NCBI GenBank assembly: GCA_965208015.1
Contig: OZ242309.1
Coordinates: 1,302,001 to 1,366,000 of the forward strand
Reading direction: 5' to 3'
Source: Bin87 sp965208015
GTDB lineage: Bacteria; Chloroflexota; Dehalococcoidia; Lucifugimonadales; UBA3495
Length of the DNA stretch: 64,000 nt
Shown here: one piece after another, positions 41,628-49,212 of the stretch
Layout: each line of letters begins with the position of its first letter
Numbering within the stretch: position 1 is the stretch's first letter
Translations under genes and position numbers: made by a program
The notes under the pieces: model-generated
The model's input: the letters and a program-made list of their open reading frames with translations, nothing else
Told to the model about the DNA's origin: nothing
Databases searched by the model: none

Positions 41628-41656
41628 TTGACAATTCCCGACCTCGGCAGTATAGT
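41628..41656 (+). promoter_or_regulatory. Strong promoter of the siroheme reductase gene
   Basis: TTGACA (41628-41633), exact 17-bp spacer, TATAGT (41651-41656). Transcription should start near 41663, which leaves a 165-nt leader before the TTG start at 41829. Confidence 0.8.
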
Positions 41657-41662
41657 TTTCGC

Positions 41663-41828
41663 AAATGCATAGTACTTGCAAAAGGATTTGCATCTGCACA
41701 TGTACCTGTCCCCCGACAGCGGGGGCAGGATAGACCTGACTGAAAACTTCGGGTTCGCACCTGCGCCCACCGGATTTGCCGTAAGGCGACGGTGGGTTTT
41801 CTATTGCCAGAAATCGGAGGAGGACACC
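41663..41828 (+). promoter_or_regulatory. Structured 5' leader with attenuator hairpin
   Basis: Three foldable elements in order. First, a GCAAAT / ATTTGC pair (about 41661-41693). Second, a strong stem CCTG-CCCCCG / CGGGGG-CAGG (41705-41729, ACAG loop). Third, CCCACCG / CGGTGGG (41766-41796), followed by TTTTCT, an intrinsic terminator well before the start codon. GGAGGAGG then precedes the TTG at 41829. This layout fits transcription attenuation by a ligand, a protein or translation. It does not match any riboswitch class I could recognise by eye. Confidence 0.6.
41766..41802 (+). terminator. Intrinsic terminator inside the leader
   Basis: CCCACCG / CGGTGGG, with an inner GCC / GGC stem closed by GTAA, then TTTTCTATT. 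It stands about 27 bp before the start codon region and would stop transcription unless it is disrupted. Confidence 0.7.
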
Positions 41829-43664
41829 TTGACCACCCCAGCGCAAATCCCCAGCCAGGAAGACATTCACGAATCCAGTATGCGGCTGGCGACCGACGCG
41901 CCCGCGATCATCCCGTTCATGGAGGACGAGATACAGCGGTTTGACGCGGAGGTCGACCGGTTCCGCACCGGGGACCTGGACAACACCGTATTCACCCCCT
42001 TCCGACTGCGCCAGGGAGTGTACGGACAGCGGCAGGCCGACGTGCAGATGATCCGGGTCAAGCTGCCCGGCGGCATCATCTCGGCGGACATGCTCGACTG
42101 TTTCGGCGACGTCACCGAGAAGTACGCGCCGCTGAAGAAGGGCCACATCACCACGCGGGAGAACATCCAGATCCACCACATTCCGCTGGAGCAGACCTCC
42201 GAAGTGCTGCGCATCCTGGGCAGCGTGGGCCTGTCCACTCGCGAGGCGTGCGGCAACACCGTCCGCAACGTCGTCGGAGCTCCGACAGCCGGCGTGAGCC
42301 CGGAAGAAGTTTTCGACCCGACACCGTACCTGACCGCTTACGTGCGTTTCGGCGTCCGCCATCCCATCACGCAGAACTTCCCTCGCAAGTTCAAGTCGGC
42401 GTTCACCGGCAACGACCAGCGGGACGAAGTGGCCGCGGCTATCCAGGACCTCACCTTCGTGTCCCAGTACAACGAGGTGGACGGCGAGCAGCGCAAGGGT
42501 TTCAAGGTCTACTGCGGCGGCGGCACGTCGATCATGCCGCGGCTGGCCAAGCCCCTGTACGAGTGGGTATCCGAGGACGACTACCTGCGGGTGGCCCTGG
42601 CGGTGTGGACGGTATTCAACAACGCCGACATGCTGCGCAAGAACCGCATGATGGCCCGCCTCAAGGTGCTTATCGACCGCATCGGTCTGGACGAGTTCCG
42701 GGACATGGTGGACGCTGAACTGGCGAACATCGGCCCCATCGACTTCCGTTCGCTGATGACAGCCGAGGAAATACAGCGTGAGGACCCGCCCGCCCAACCG
42801 TCCACCGGGAACCGCGACCACAGCGAACCCGAGTACCAGGCTTGGCTGAGTTCAAACGTGGAGGCGCAGCGGCAGGGAGGTTACCATGTCGCGTACATCA
42901 AGATAGTGCGAGGGGACCTGTCTCCAGAGCAGTTCCACGGGCTGGCCGACATCGTTCGGAACTACACCGGCGGCAAGGCAAGGGCGACCCAGGAACAGAA
43001 CCTGGTGCTGCGGTGGGTGCCCACGGGTCACCTGCACAGCCTTTGGGAAGCGTTGAAGTCGCTGGAGCTGGCGGAAGCCGGCCACAGCCACATCAGCAAC
43101 GTGGTGTCCTGCCCGGGCACGGACAGCTGCAAACTGGGCATCACTGCGTCCATGGGGCTGGCCCAAGCGTTGCGGACGGAGATGGCGGACTGGAATGGGC
43201 TGTCCGAAGACAAGGGCGTGGGCGACATCCGCATCAAGATGAGCGGCTGCCCCAACGGCTGCGGCCTGCACCACATCGCCAACATCGGTTTCCACGGCGC
43301 GGCGGTCAAGGGCGTCGACGGCCAGCAGATTCCTTCTTACGAGTTGTTCCTGGGCGGAAACTATGGCGACAACCAGGTGGAGGACTCTCGCATCGGGACG
43401 CGGGTGCCCAAGGTCAAGGTGCCGGCCAAGATGGTGCCCTCGGTGTTGAAAGACATCGTCACCTATTACAAGGACAACCGCGCCGACGAGTCCGAGCGTT
43501 TCAACGACTTCCTGGACCGTGTGGGCCTGGAGGAAATGACCTCCGTGGCGGCCCGCGCGCAGGAAGTGGGACACGAGGCCGAAGGCGGCGGCGAGATGTA
43601 CTTCGACTGGGAGCGGACCAACCAGTACGTGCTGGAGCGCGGCGAAGGCGAGTGCGCCGTTTAG
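41829..43664 (+). CDS. Nitrite/sulfite reductase (siroheme, 4Fe-4S)
   Basis: A 611-residue ferredoxin-type siroheme reductase of two half-repeats. The first has FTPFRLRQGVYGQRQADVQMIRVKLPGG and ITTRENIQIHHIPLEQ, and ACGNTVRNVVGAP. The second has the 4Fe-4S/siroheme motif SCPGTDSCKLGIT and SGCPNGCGLHHIANIGFHG. It reduces nitrite to ammonia or sulfite to sulfide; the sequence alone does not decide which. The TTG start after GGAGGAGG is preferred to frame extensions into the leader. A uroporphyrinogen-III synthase gene follows 18 bp later and can supply siroheme. Confidence 0.9.
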   Translation: MTTPAQIPSQEDIHESSMRLATDAPAIIPFMEDEIQRFDAEVDRFRTGDLDNTVFTPFRLRQGVYGQRQADVQMIRVKLPGGIISADMLDCFGDVTEKYAPLKKGHITTRENIQIHHIPLEQTSEVLRILGSVGLSTREACGNTVRNVVGAPTAGVSPEEVFDPTPYLTAYVRFGVRHPITQNFPRKFKSAFTGNDQRDEVAAAIQDLTFVSQYNEVDGEQRKGFKVYCGGGTSIMPRLAKPLYEWVSEDDYLRVALAVWTVFNNADMLRKNRMMARLKVLIDRIGLDEFRDMVDAELANIGPIDFRSLMTAEEIQREDPPAQPSTGNRDHSEPEYQAWLSSNVEAQRQGGYHVAYIKIVRGDLSPEQFHGLADIVRNYTGGKARATQEQNLVLRWVPTGHLHSLWEALKSLELAEAGHSHISNVVSCPGTDSCKLGITASMGLAQALRTEMADWNGLSEDKGVGDIRIKMSGCPNGCGLHHIANIGFHGAAVKGVDGQQIPSYELFLGGNYGDNQVEDSRIGTRVPKVKVPAKMVPSVLKDIVTYYKDNRADESERFNDFLDRVGLEEMTSVAARAQEVGHEAEGGGEMYFDWERTNQYVLERGEGECAV

Positions 43665-43682
43665 CGGCTTAATGACGTCGCT

Positions 43683-44507
43683 ATGGCCAAGGCATCTCTG
43701 AACGGTCGAGTGCTGGCCTTCGTCGAGGCCCGGATGCCCGACGAAATGGCCAGCCTCATCCGGCGGCACGGCGGCGTGCCCTTCGGCGCGCCGGTGATGC
43801 AGGAGCACTACCTGCAGGACAGCCCGCAGGTGCAGCAGGCCATTCTTGACGTTTGCGCGGGGCGCGTCGATGCCGCCATATTCCTGACCGGCGTTGGCGC
43901 GAACGCGATGATGGGCATCGCCGACGGCATGGGCCGGCTGGCGGAGTTTGAAGAAGCGTTGCGCGAAATCACCGTGGTGGCGCGGAGCCCGAAACCGGGC
44001 CGTATCCTGCGGCGCCACAAGATACCCATCGATATCATGCCGCCGGAACCGTACACCTCAAGCGACTTGATTGCGGCAATGCGAGAGTTGGATCTCGGAC
44101 GCAAGCGGGTGATCTTCCAACGCTACGGCGGCCCGGACTCCGAACTCCCCACATATCTGCGAGAGCAACGGGCGGACTACGAAGAGCTCACGCTGTACGA
44201 CTGGGGGTTACCCGACGACCCGGCGCCGGTGGTGGACCTCATCGACCGCATGGAGCAAGGCGAGATTGACGCGCTGGCGTTCACCAGCCGGCCGCAGGTT
44301 CCGAACCTGATTGCCATCGCCGCCGACGCCGGGCGCGAAGAGTCCCTGCGGACGAGCCTGGAGCAATCCGTCGCGGTGGCGTCGGTGGGCCCGGTGTGCA
44401 CCCGTAAATTGCAGGAGTTCGGCATAGGGGTGGACGTGGAACCGGACCACCCGCACATGGGTAACTTGGTTATGGCCGTGGCGGAGTACTTCTCTCCGGA
44501 CGAGTGA
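43683..44507 (+). CDS. hemD: Uroporphyrinogen-III synthase-like protein (HemD family)
   Basis: A 274-residue HemD-fold protein with the two-lobed pattern: LNGRVLAFVEARMPDEMASLIRRHGG, ITVVARSPKPGRILRRH, GRKRVIFQRYGGP, LAFTSRPQVPNLIAI, VASVGPVCTRKLQEFGIGVDVEPDHPHMGNLVMAVAEYF. It cyclises hydroxymethylbilane, the precursor branch point for heme and siroheme. It sits 18 bp past the siroheme reductase. Its last 62 bp recur at 45311-45372 with mostly synonymous changes, and the final codons differ (SPDE here, GDAA there), so the 3' end seems to be recombinant. Confidence 0.82.
   Translation: MAKASLNGRVLAFVEARMPDEMASLIRRHGGVPFGAPVMQEHYLQDSPQVQQAILDVCAGRVDAAIFLTGVGANAMMGIADGMGRLAEFEEALREITVVARSPKPGRILRRHKIPIDIMPPEPYTSSDLIAAMRELDLGRKRVIFQRYGGPDSELPTYLREQRADYEELTLYDWGLPDDPAPVVDLIDRMEQGEIDALAFTSRPQVPNLIAIAADAGREESLRTSLEQSVAVASVGPVCTRKLQEFGIGVDVEPDHPHMGNLVMAVAEYFSPDE
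44431..44492 (+). repeat. Copy A of the duplicated hemD 3' end
   Basis: The stretch matches 45311-45372: the first 30 bp are identical, and the rest differs at 5 of 32 positions, all but a few at third codon positions. It lies inside the intact hemD gene. Confidence 0.85.
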
Positions 44508-44572
44508 GGCCAACGGGTTGCGTTAGTCTGCTTAGTCTCCGGTTAGACGATGACGCAAACGTGCACCATGTT

Positions 44573-44788
44573 TTACCTGTACCCTCGTGTTGGTTTCCCC
44601 CGCCGAGACTGCTCCCGCTCCCACGCCAAAGCACTTGTACGAGAGACGCGGCGACCCTGTTTGACTAGATTACTCCCGGGCACCGCCCGTCGATGTTCTC
44701 TCTGCCGTCGTTCAGGGTCGTCTGTGATGCCTGTATGAACGATTCGATTTCCTTTCTTCAAATGATATTTGGTCGTATTCCTTGCCAT
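44573..44788 (-). CDS. Small GIY-YIG-like protein
   Basis: A 71-residue protein beginning MARNTTKYHLKKGNRIVHTGITDDPERRQREHRR, then GRRVSRTSALAWEREQSRRG. The G-I-T-D-D-P-E-R-R-x-R-E-H block is that of GIY-YIG superfamily proteins, although the GIY and YIG tripeptides are degenerate (YHL, HTG). Members without a further domain are common in archaea and in mobile or accessory regions, and their function is not established. GGTGGG precedes the ATG. It lies between the two duplicated gene ends and is probably acquired DNA. Confidence 0.6.
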   Translation of the reverse strand: MARNTTKYHLKKGNRIVHTGITDDPERRQREHRRAVPGSNLVKQGRRVSRTSALAWEREQSRRGKPTRGYR

Positions 44789-44915
44789 GGCCACCCACCG
44801 CTTTTGAAAATTCAAGTACAACTGTACTGAACTGGTGCCGGTGAGTCAAGGGCCAACAAAAAGAACAACCGAACCGTTGTCCTGCGCCCAGCGGTGGGTG
44901 GCCCAAGTGCACGCG

Positions 44916-45000
44916 CTAGTGTTTGCCTTCTTCCGCACCGGGCTGAATATGTCCAGCGCGACGGCCTAGTTCCCTGGCCTTGGGCGTGGTGCTCGGCATG
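44916..45000 (-). pseudogene. Remnant of the 3' end of a cupin gene
   Basis: On the minus strand the sequence matches the end of the intact cupin gene (45384-45469). AVALDIFSPVR is retained and ends in a stop, but a one-base loss at the codon for Lys in GTKAVALD gives a frameshift, and no upstream part of the gene is present. This copy also has several third-position changes, so it came from a diverged relative or diverged afterwards. Not functional. Confidence 0.8.
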
Positions 45001-45019
45001 CTGCGGGCAGGTCCCGTGA

Positions 45020-45292
45020 TTACTTTCGCTGTCGGTATACCGTAATTTCGGTACCACTCCTGGGGGCCATCCCCCGATGTTCCTCGGTTTCCACTTTGTA
45101 TCGGAATTTCTTGCCGGAGAACGTGTTTTTGGCTGACCGAGACGTCAAAATGCGATTAACTCGTCGTTGGAACCACTCGTGATCGGTGCTCCAAGTAATG
45201 TGCCTCGGCCGGATCCTGATGGGCTCTCCAATGCTGTCTGCCCATAGCTGCATCACTAGTTCCCATTTTGGCTTTCTTCTAAAATTGAACAT
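45020..45292 (-). CDS. Hypothetical 90-residue basic protein
   Basis: Starts MFNFRRKPKWELVMQLWAD, then RPRHITWSTDHEWFQRRVNRILT, and ends with a basic tail (GTEITVYRQRK). GGAAGGAATTATC precedes the ATG, so translation is credible. I recognise no family. The base composition is visibly lower in GC than the neighbours, and the gene sits between a cupin fragment and a hemD fragment. It is most likely an acquired small accessory gene. Function unknown. Confidence 0.45.
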   Translation of the reverse strand: MFNFRRKPKWELVMQLWADSIGEPIRIRPRHITWSTDHEWFQRRVNRILTSRSAKNTFSGKKFRYKVETEEHRGMAPRSGTEITVYRQRK

Positions 45293-45310
45293 GATAATTC
45301 CTTCCCGGAA

Positions 45311-45387
45311 TGGACGTGGAACCGGACCACCCGCACATGGGGAACCTAGTTATGGCGGTAGCGGAGTACTTCGGAGACGCCGCCTAG
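45311..45387 (+). pseudogene. Copy B of the hemD 3' end (fragment)
   Basis: Repeats 44431-44492 closely, then has its own ending FGDAA and TAG. The reading frame runs GMDVEPDHPHMGNLVMAVAEYFGDAA. Its stop overlaps that of the cupin gene on the other strand (CTAG), which looks like the original junction of the two genes. There is no start or upstream half of the gene. Confidence 0.8.
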
Positions 45388-45716
45388 TATTTGAACTCCT
45401 CGCGCACCGGACTGAATATATCCAGCGCGACGGCTTTGGTTCCCTGGCCCTGGGCGTAGTGCTCGACATCGCCGGGAATGATGTACATGTCGCCGGGCTT
45501 CAGCACGCGCACCTCGCCTCCGATGCCCATTTCCAGCTCGCCCTCGACGATGATGCCGCCCTGCTCGTGGGGATGCGTGTGCAGGGGCACCAGGGCCCCG
45601 GCCTCAACCTCCACCAGGGAGAAGAGCATCTGGGCTCCCCAGAAAGTGCGGGTGCGGGCGCCCTCGGCGAGCTCTTTATAGCCACGGCCTTCGGGGCTGA
45701 GGAAGTAATCACTCAT
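45384..45716 (-). CDS. Cupin domain protein
   Basis: A 110-residue single-domain cupin. The metal motif 1 is VPLHTHPHEQGGIIVEGELEM and motif 2 is PGDMYIIPGDVEHYAQG. Such small cupins bind a metal and may act as isomerases, dioxygenases or sensors; the role is unknown. AAGGAGACC precedes the ATG. The stop overlaps the hemD fragment stop. A truncated, frameshifted copy of its last 85 bp occurs at 44916-45000. Confidence 0.85.
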   Translation of the reverse strand: MSDYFLSPEGRGYKELAEGARTRTFWGAQMLFSLVEVEAGALVPLHTHPHEQGGIIVEGELEMGIGGEVRVLKPGDMYIIPGDVEHYAQGQGTKAVALDIFSPVREEFKY

Positions 45717-45741
45717 TGGGTGGTCTCCTTGTGGGGCGGGT

Positions 45742-46626
45742 CTAGTCGAAACCCAGTCGTTTCTCCTTCAAGCTCGTGAACCGTCGGCCGTGTCCGATGA
45801 TCAGGTGGTCGAGCAGTTCGATGTCCATCAGCTTGCCGGCGGCGGCCAGGTCGCGGGTTACTGAAATGTCCTCCGGGCTGGGCGTCGGGTCGCCGGACGG
45901 GTGGTTGTGGGCCACGATGATTGACGGAGCATTCTCCCGGATGGCGGGTCGCAGGACCTCGGCGGGACGCACCGCGCTGCTGTTCACCGTCCCGATGTAG
46001 ATCGTGCGACGCGCCACCACCTGGTTCCGGGTGTTGAGCAGCAGGACCACCAGGTTTTCCTGCACCAGCGACTCCATCTCCGCAGTGAGAAGGCTGGCCG
46101 CGTCCTGCGGGCAGGATATCTGCGCGCGTTCCTCGGGGGCAAGTGAAGCAATGCGGCGGCCAAGCTCCAGTGCAGCCATGATTTCGCTGGACTTGGCGTG
46201 GTTCAGGCCGCGCTGGTCACACAGTTCCGCGTACCCGACGCGGGCCAACCCAGCGAGGCCGTCGAACTCGGCGAGAATGCGCATGGCGACGTTAATCGCG
46301 TTTTCGCCGGCCACGCCGGATCGCAGCAGTATAGCGACCAACTCGGCGTTATTCAGGTAACGGGGACCGTGCTCGCGCAGTCGCTCGCGAGGGCGCTCAC
46401 AGGGTGGGAGGTCCAGGATGGTCGGCTGGTATGAGGCGACGCAGCTGCGTCGCGCCGGGACTTGCTCATCTGGTTGTTCCGCGTCGGGCTCCGGTTTCGC
46501 CGCGGCTTCGGCCTGGCGTGACGAAGCTGGGTCAAGGGCAATCGGCGCGCCGGCTATGATCTGCTCAAGTTCGGCGCGGAAGGCCATGAGGTCCGTGGGT
46601 TCAGCCGGTGGTCCGACAACAGTCAT
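45742..46626 (-). CDS. radC: RadC family protein (JAMM/MPN domain)
   Basis: A 294-residue RadC-like protein. The N-terminal 70 residues are low in conservation (Pro/Ala/Glu-rich) and probably disordered. A helix-hairpin-helix-like region ERPRERLREHGPRYLNNAELVAILLRSG follows, then the MPN domain with VAHNHPSGDPTPSPEDISVTR; His240, His242 and Asp253 complete the JAMM zinc site. RadC was long called a DNA repair protein, but its biochemical role is not settled. It stands 25 bp upstream of the cupin gene and probably shares a transcript with it. The start is ATG-like; the extended N-terminus makes it uncertain. Confidence 0.88.
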   Translation of the reverse strand: MTVVGPPAEPTDLMAFRAELEQIIAGAPIALDPASSRQAEAAAKPEPDAEQPDEQVPARRSCVASYQPTILDLPPCERPRERLREHGPRYLNNAELVAILLRSGVAGENAINVAMRILAEFDGLAGLARVGYAELCDQRGLNHAKSSEIMAALELGRRIASLAPEERAQISCPQDAASLLTAEMESLVQENLVVLLLNTRNQVVARRTIYIGTVNSSAVRPAEVLRPAIRENAPSIIVAHNHPSGDPTPSPEDISVTRDLAAAGKLMDIELLDHLIIGHGRRFTSLKEKRLGFD

Positions 46627-46750
46627 CGTTGGCTCCGTCTGTCGAGATTGGACAAGGTCAGTCTAAACACCAACCGGACGAGAGCGCCATCGGTTGGTGT
46701 CAGCAATTGAAGCCATCGAACACCGAAGGCCGGAGATAGGGACTTCTGTC

Positions 46751-47944
46751 TCATCCGCGCCGCAGACTTCCGGCTATGGCGGACGCGCGCACCGCGCCTG
46801 TCGCCAGCGTAGACGCGATGTTGCCCAGGCTAAACAAGCGGGACCTGCCAGGCAAGAACTCCTCCGCGTGCAAGTCTTCGATTGCCGACAGGGTGCGGCG
46901 GAGGCCGACTTCCATAGTGCGGCGGCTGACCTCGTCGTTGAGGTCCAAGCTACCGCAGGTGACAACCGGGCCGATCAGACAACTCAGCATTACCCGGCGA
47001 TAGTCGCGCCAACAATCTTCAAACGAGTATTTGCTAACGCCGGCGCCGGCCAGGGCATCGTGATATTCGGTTACGACATCCCGCTCAATCGCACGCCTGG
47101 TTTCGGTAGTCAGACTGGTGGACAGTAAATAGGTTATGTCGCGCAAACCGGAATGTATGCCGCAGTTTTGCCAATCGATCGCGACCACATCGTCTGAGCC
47201 TGATCCGCCGAAAAAGAGGTTGTCCACCCTGAAGTCGCCGTGGGTGAGGGTTTTGGGTCTTTCGAATATCTGAGCCAAGTGATCTACGACGCGCATGCCA
47301 TAAATCTGGGCAAGTTGGCGCATCGTTGGACTGAACAAATTTCCGAACCGCTCGAGAGTAGGCGCCAGGTTAAGCAGGTAGCCAAGTTGGGTCAAGCGTC
47401 GGTACTTCTTGGTGTAGTCCGGGACGCCCAACAGCGCAGGGTGGTCGGAGCTGTTCCAATAACGGGCATGCATCCTGGCCACCGCCCGAACGGCGGACTT
47501 TGCCTGAGCCGGGCTGACTCCGATTACTTGGCTAACCGTGTCCAAATCAGCCAAGTCTTCCATGACCATCACGAACCGATGGCTAATGGGAGCGAAATCG
47601 CCGTAAAGCAACCTCGGGGAGCGAATATCCGCCAATGATTGGATGCGACGGTAGAAAAGGTATTCGTGGCGATAAAGCTTGGCCAATCGTGCGAGTCGAG
47701 CGGTTTTCCGATTCCGACTGCGCAGCTTGACGATCACGCTGCCGGGCAGCGGTGGACCGTCAGCTGACCACGCCAAGCGGCAACGAATAACCGTGCTCAG
47801 CAGTCCTCTACCGGAGTCCAAGGGCTCGGCGTGAATAGCCTGTAACCGCGAGGGTTCGAAGCCCGCAGAGTGCGCCAACGCTTGGCGGACCCAGCCCACC
47901 GTAATGTCATCTGGCCCCGTAGGGATAGTAGGACGCCTGGCCAT
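46751..47944 (-). CDS. Aminoglycoside phosphotransferase-like kinase, first of two paralogues
   Basis: A 397-residue protein of the protein kinase-like/EcKinase (DUF1679) group. The ATP-site Lys is in SVIVKLRSRNRKT, the catalytic loop LTHGDFRVDNLFFGG and the metal Asp in VVAIDWQNCGIHSG. Such proteins phosphorylate small molecules such as choline-like, steroid or aminoglycoside substrates; here the substrate is unknown. A paralogue follows upstream at 47986 and has the same layout. The extra C-terminal segment (NIASTLATGAVRASAIAG) is absent in the other copy. Confidence 0.8.
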   Translation of the reverse strand: MARRPTIPTGPDDITVGWVRQALAHSAGFEPSRLQAIHAEPLDSGRGLLSTVIRCRLAWSADGPPLPGSVIVKLRSRNRKTARLARLAKLYRHEYLFYRRIQSLADIRSPRLLYGDFAPISHRFVMVMEDLADLDTVSQVIGVSPAQAKSAVRAVARMHARYWNSSDHPALLGVPDYTKKYRRLTQLGYLLNLAPTLERFGNLFSPTMRQLAQIYGMRVVDHLAQIFERPKTLTHGDFRVDNLFFGGSGSDDVVAIDWQNCGIHSGLRDITYLLSTSLTTETRRAIERDVVTEYHDALAGAGVSKYSFEDCWRDYRRVMLSCLIGPVVTCGSLDLNDEVSRRTMEVGLRRTLSAIEDLHAEEFLPGRSRLFSLGNIASTLATGAVRASAIAGSLRRG

Positions 47945-47985
47945 TTGGTCTGCTCGCGGCTCCCACCGTGCTTAAAGAGGCAGCA

Positions 47986-49089
47986 TTACGTGGGCAGGAA
48001 TTCCGCGGCGTCCAAATCGTCAATGGCGGTCAGCGTTCGGGTGACGAACACGTCGGCCAGTCGGCGGCTCCGCTCGCTGCTGAGATCCAGCCGCCCGCCG
48101 GCTATGATCAGAGTTTGGAAGCAGCCGAGCATATTTTGCCGGTAGCTGCGCCAGCAGTCCTCAAGCGTGAAGTCGTTGACCCCAGTGCTCATGAGGACGC
48201 CGTGGTACTCCGCCACGGCGTCTGCCTCGATCTCCCGCCGGATTTCGACCGGGACGCTGGAGGAGAGGAAATATGCCACGTCGTATAGTCCGCTGCGCAC
48301 CCCGCAAACCTGCCAGTCAACGACGGCGAAATCATCGCTTCCGCCAGCGCCGAAGAACATGTTATCCAGCCGATAATCGCCGTGACTGAGAGTCAGCGGG
48401 CCGGCGGCAGTAGCGTTCGTGTGTTCCACCAGCCCAGGCCCGTATGCCTCGGCCAACCGTCGCATTGGTTCCGGGAACAGGCTGCCCAGGCGTTCGAACG
48501 CGGGCAGAAGGCTGGTCTGATACACCTGCTGGACGAGGCGCGCCCTTTCTGGACTAGCAGATTCGTGCAAGCCGGCCACCGGCGGCTGGTCCACCCGGTC
48601 CCAATAGGCGCCGTGCATCCGGGCAATCTCTCGCACGGCGGTTTTCGCCTGGGCTTCGCTCGCCCCATCGACCTGGTCAACCGTGCTCATACCGACCAAA
48701 TCCTCCAGCACCAGGGCGAAACGGTGATCGGATTCGTCGAAATCGCCATAGAGCAGCGCCGGGCAGCGTAGCGGCACCTGGCGCGAAATATCGCGATAGA
48801 AGGCGTACTCACGGGCGTACAGCCGCAGCCGGCGCGCAGTCTGCACCGTCTCCGGGTGTGAGCTGTGCAGCTTGACGATCACCGACTGCGGCGCGTCGGC
48901 GGCATCGCCTGGATAACACAGGTGGCAGCGCAGGATGGTTCCTACCAGTCCGACGCCGGCGCCGATGTTTTCGACTGTCACTGCGGCGATTGGTGGCAAG
49001 TCGGGACCGCCACTGTGGGTCAACGCCTGTTGTATCCACTCGGCGGTGATGTCATTGGCCGTCTCGGGTATTTCAGGGCGTGATGTCAT
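47986..49089 (-). CDS. Aminoglycoside phosphotransferase-like kinase, second paralogue
   Basis: A 367-residue kinase of the same family. Matching motifs are SVIVKLHSSHPET, LSHGDYRLDNMFFGAGG and FAVVDWQVCGVRSGLYDVAYFLSSS. It starts at ATG 49089, where TACAAT lies 6 nt upstream; the frame extends to 49185 without conserved residues. It is the upstream gene of the pair, 41 bp from the second. The two probably arose by tandem duplication. The substrate is unknown. Confidence 0.8.
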   Translation of the reverse strand: MTSRPEIPETANDITAEWIQQALTHSGGPDLPPIAAVTVENIGAGVGLVGTILRCHLCYPGDAADAPQSVIVKLHSSHPETVQTARRLRLYAREYAFYRDISRQVPLRCPALLYGDFDESDHRFALVLEDLVGMSTVDQVDGASEAQAKTAVREIARMHGAYWDRVDQPPVAGLHESASPERARLVQQVYQTSLLPAFERLGSLFPEPMRRLAEAYGPGLVEHTNATAAGPLTLSHGDYRLDNMFFGAGGSDDFAVVDWQVCGVRSGLYDVAYFLSSSVPVEIRREIEADAVAEYHGVLMSTGVNDFTLEDCWRSYRQNMLGCFQTLIIAGGRLDLSSERSRRLADVFVTRTLTAIDDLDAAEFLPT

Positions 49090-49095
49090 GTCTCC

Positions 49096-49101
49096 ATTGT
49101 A
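49096..49101 (-). promoter_or_regulatory. Putative -10 box next to the kinase start
   Basis: TACAAT on the minus strand, 6 nt before ATG 49089, with GGAGAC in between. No convincing -35 is seen. The position suggests an mRNA that starts at or just before the start codon. Confidence 0.35.
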
Positions 49102-49151
49102 CGGTGTGAGTAGGGCCGCCCGCGATTGGAAACCCGGCGTCCGGCAAAGAT

Positions 49152-49179
49152 GTAGGGGCGAACTGTCGCTCGCCCCTAC
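49152..49179. repeat. GGGGCGA palindrome downstream of the ThDP gene
   Basis: GTAGGGGCGA / TCGCCCCTAC with an 8-nt loop. It lies 33 bp past the stop of the ThDP enzyme gene and resembles the palindromes at 16281 and 36539. Weak T-run only. Confidence 0.55.
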
Positions 49180-49212
49180 GCACAAAACGCCGCAAGATTG
49201 GCCGCTAACGAT

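Noticed and set aside
41663..41828. SAM, cobalamin or T-box riboswitch in the reductase leader
   Set aside because: The conserved core sequences of these classes were not seen. It remains an attenuator of unknown type.
44812..45057. An 81-codon minus-strand open frame in the recombination region
   Set aside because: It crosses the frameshifted cupin remnant in the wrong frame and has no homology of its own.
47851..47866. GGGTTCGAAGCCC resembling a tRNA T-arm
   Set aside because: It lies inside the kinase coding sequence, and no acceptor or anticodon arm can be formed around it. No tRNA was found anywhere in the window.
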